From Segatella copri (GTDB lineage Bacteria > Bacteroidota > Bacteroidia > Bacteroidales > Bacteroidaceae), in assembly GCF_009494395.1 (NCBI RefSeq), contig NZ_VZCB01000092.1, positions 1 through 61,123 of the forward strand: a DNA stretch of 61,123 bases, in the 5' to 3' direction. How positions within the stretch are numbered: the stretch's first letter is position 1; each line of letters opens with the position of its first letter. Below are positions 60,216 to 61,123 of this stretch, piece by piece. A program made the translations under genes and the position numbers. The notes under the pieces are model-generated. The model saw only the letters and a program-made list of their open reading frames with translations. It made no database searches and was not told where the DNA came from.

Positions 60216-61123
60216 ATGAAAATCGAAAAATTCAAGGTGTTGCTCTACCTAAAAAAGAGCGGAATGGACAAGAATGGAAAAGCTCCCATCATGGGACGCA
60301 TCACGGTGAACAGGACTATGGCGCAGTTCTCCTGCAAGTTGTCTTGCACTCCATCGCTTTGGAATCCTCGTGCCAGCCGATTGGAGGGCAAGAGCAAGGA
60401 AGCCGTGGAAACCAACAAGGACATCGAGCAGTTGTTGCTTTCCATCCAAAAGGCTTTCGATGTGCTTGTGGAAAAGAGAACGGACTTCGAGGCTAAGGAT
60501 GTCAAGGAGGCTTTGCAGGGCAGCGTCAAGACACAGACCACCCTTCTCTCCTTCGTGGACGAGCATATCAGTGAACTCAGCACCCATGAGGGCATCGATA
60601 TGTCGAAGAGCAGTGTCTGGACTTACAGAAAGATTCGCAAGAATCTCGCTGAGTTCATCGGGGAGAAGTATAGGTTGACTGATTTGGCTTTCGGACAGCT
60701 GACCGAGCCTTTCATCAGTGACTTTCACCATTACTTGCTTGACGAGAAAGGCTTTTCATCAGGAACCATCACCATCTATGTGTCGCTCTTCAAGAAGATG
60801 TGCCGCATCGCCTTTGAGCGAGGCTTGTGCAAGAACCTGCTGTTCGCCCATTATCGGGTTGGCACTCCAAGGGTTACGACACCCAAGGCTCTCAGCATGT
60901 CTGATTTCATAAAAATCCGTGATGTGGAACTGCCCGAAGACAAGCCGAGACTATCCGTTAGCCGTGACCTGTTTCTTTTCGCCTGCTATGCAGGAACAGC
61001 CTTCATAGACACCGTTTCCATCACGAAAGCCAATGTCAAGGTGTTGGAGGATGGCGACAAATGGCTCATCTATAACCGCAAGAAGACCGGAACACTTGCC
61101 AGGGTGAAACTCCTGCCCGAGGC
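60216..61123 (+). CDS. Tyrosine recombinase/integrase, 5' part
   Basis: The frame starts at ATG 60216 (MKIEKFKVLLYLKKSG) and remains open to the window end (302 codons). The N-terminal 90 residues resemble the arm-type DNA-binding domain of Bacteroidetes integrases (GRITVNRTMAQFSCKL, WNPRASRLEGKSKEA). The SAM-like core-binding domain follows (LSFVDEHISEL, TYRKIRKNLAEFIG, YVSLFKKMCRIAFERGL), and the catalytic domain begins (DLFLFACYAGTAFIDTVSI, where RPS-type enzymes have F..x(T/C)GLR). The catalytic Arg, His and Tyr downstream are outside the window. Such enzymes move conjugative transposons and mobilisable islands or invert promoters. Confidence 0.88.
   Translation, partial: MKIEKFKVLLYLKKSGMDKNGKAPIMGRITVNRTMAQFSCKLSCTPSLWNPRASRLEGKSKEAVETNKDIEQLLLSIQKAFDVLVEKRTDFEAKDVKEALQGSVKTQTTLLSFVDEHISELSTHEGIDMSKSSVWTYRKIRKNLAEFIGEKYRLTDLAFGQLTEPFISDFHHYLLDEKGFSSGTITIYVSLFKKMCRIAFERGLCKNLLFAHYRVGTPRVTTPKALSMSDFIKIRDVELPEDKPRLSVSRDLFLFACYAGTAFIDTVSITKANVKVLEDGDKWLIYNRKKTGTLARVKLLPE

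Noticed and set aside
60152..60496. Plus-strand frame overlapping the integrase start
   Set aside because: It is in a different frame from the recombinase, whose frame is open from 60216 to the window end with domain signatures.
1..61123. tRNA and rRNA genes
   Set aside because: No cloverleaf with a T-loop GGTTCRA-type sequence and no rRNA-like region was recognised by eye. A covariance search would be decisive.

Overview
The window looks like chromosome of a Bacteroidales bacterium, most likely Prevotella or Segatella. The evidence is many -7 boxes of the form TAnnTTTG, few Shine-Dalgarno sequences, TonB-dependent receptors with STN and CarboxypepD-like N-termini next to ECF sigma/anti-sigma pairs, BspA-type leucine-rich repeats, HU-like proteins of the Bacteroidetes type, and a CHC2 primase/DUF4248/DUF3987 cluster. 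No rRNA, tRNA or CRISPR array was seen.

Layout. 1-3.6 kb: a LacI regulator, type II NADH dehydrogenase, a LacI-gene remnant and a small lipoprotein. 3.9-8.8 kb: a minus-strand accessory cluster (DUF3987 ATPase, CHC2/Toprim primase, DUF4248, smalltalk-like peptide, HU-like protein) with two groups of CTGAGAC repeats. 9-13 kb: an unrecognised two-gene unit, then umuC-umuD in unusual order. 13-21.6 kb: housekeeping and surface genes (nitroreductase, PAP2 phosphatase, TonB-dependent receptor, S9 peptidase, MurQ-like etherase, HU/winged-helix protein). Three copies of a 235-242 bp palindromic repeat lie between 6.5 and 15 kb. A 22-bp-period array of dyads and an IS982-type element with a frameshifted transposase lie at 21.7-23.2 kb.

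23.2-37.8 kb is the most unusual part. All genes are on the minus strand. A 1734-residue protein combines an exonuclease-like domain, a RecQ helicase and a UvrD-like helicase. It is followed by an operon with its own promoter: kinase-LRR, lipoprotein, DUF6939-like protein, DarT-like ADP-ribosyltransferase fused to a vWA domain, PP2C phosphatase, second kinase-LRR, lipoprotein remnant. A vWA + PP2C + kinase set is the known TerY-P phosphorylation triad. The DarT fusion, the LRR tails, the duplicated kinase and the neighbouring helicase make it a strong candidate for an undescribed conflict or stress system. The LRR region contains six nearly identical 69-bp units, so it appears to change quickly.

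37.9-44 kb: an AAA-ATPase/PD-(D/E)XK protein, a membrane-anchored winged-helix regulator with an exported partner, and a possible operon of radical SAM protein, pyridoxamine kinase and EamA transporter. 44-59.9 kb: four TonB-dependent receptors, two with complete ECF sigma/anti-sigma partners, one with a lipoprotein and one alone, interrupted by a MntA-HepT toxin-antitoxin pair. The middle receptor is a mosaic of its neighbours, and a stem-loop terminator recurs three times. 59.9 kb to the end: a structured non-coding stretch and the 5' part of a tyrosine recombinase that runs off the window, which suggests a mobile element begins here.
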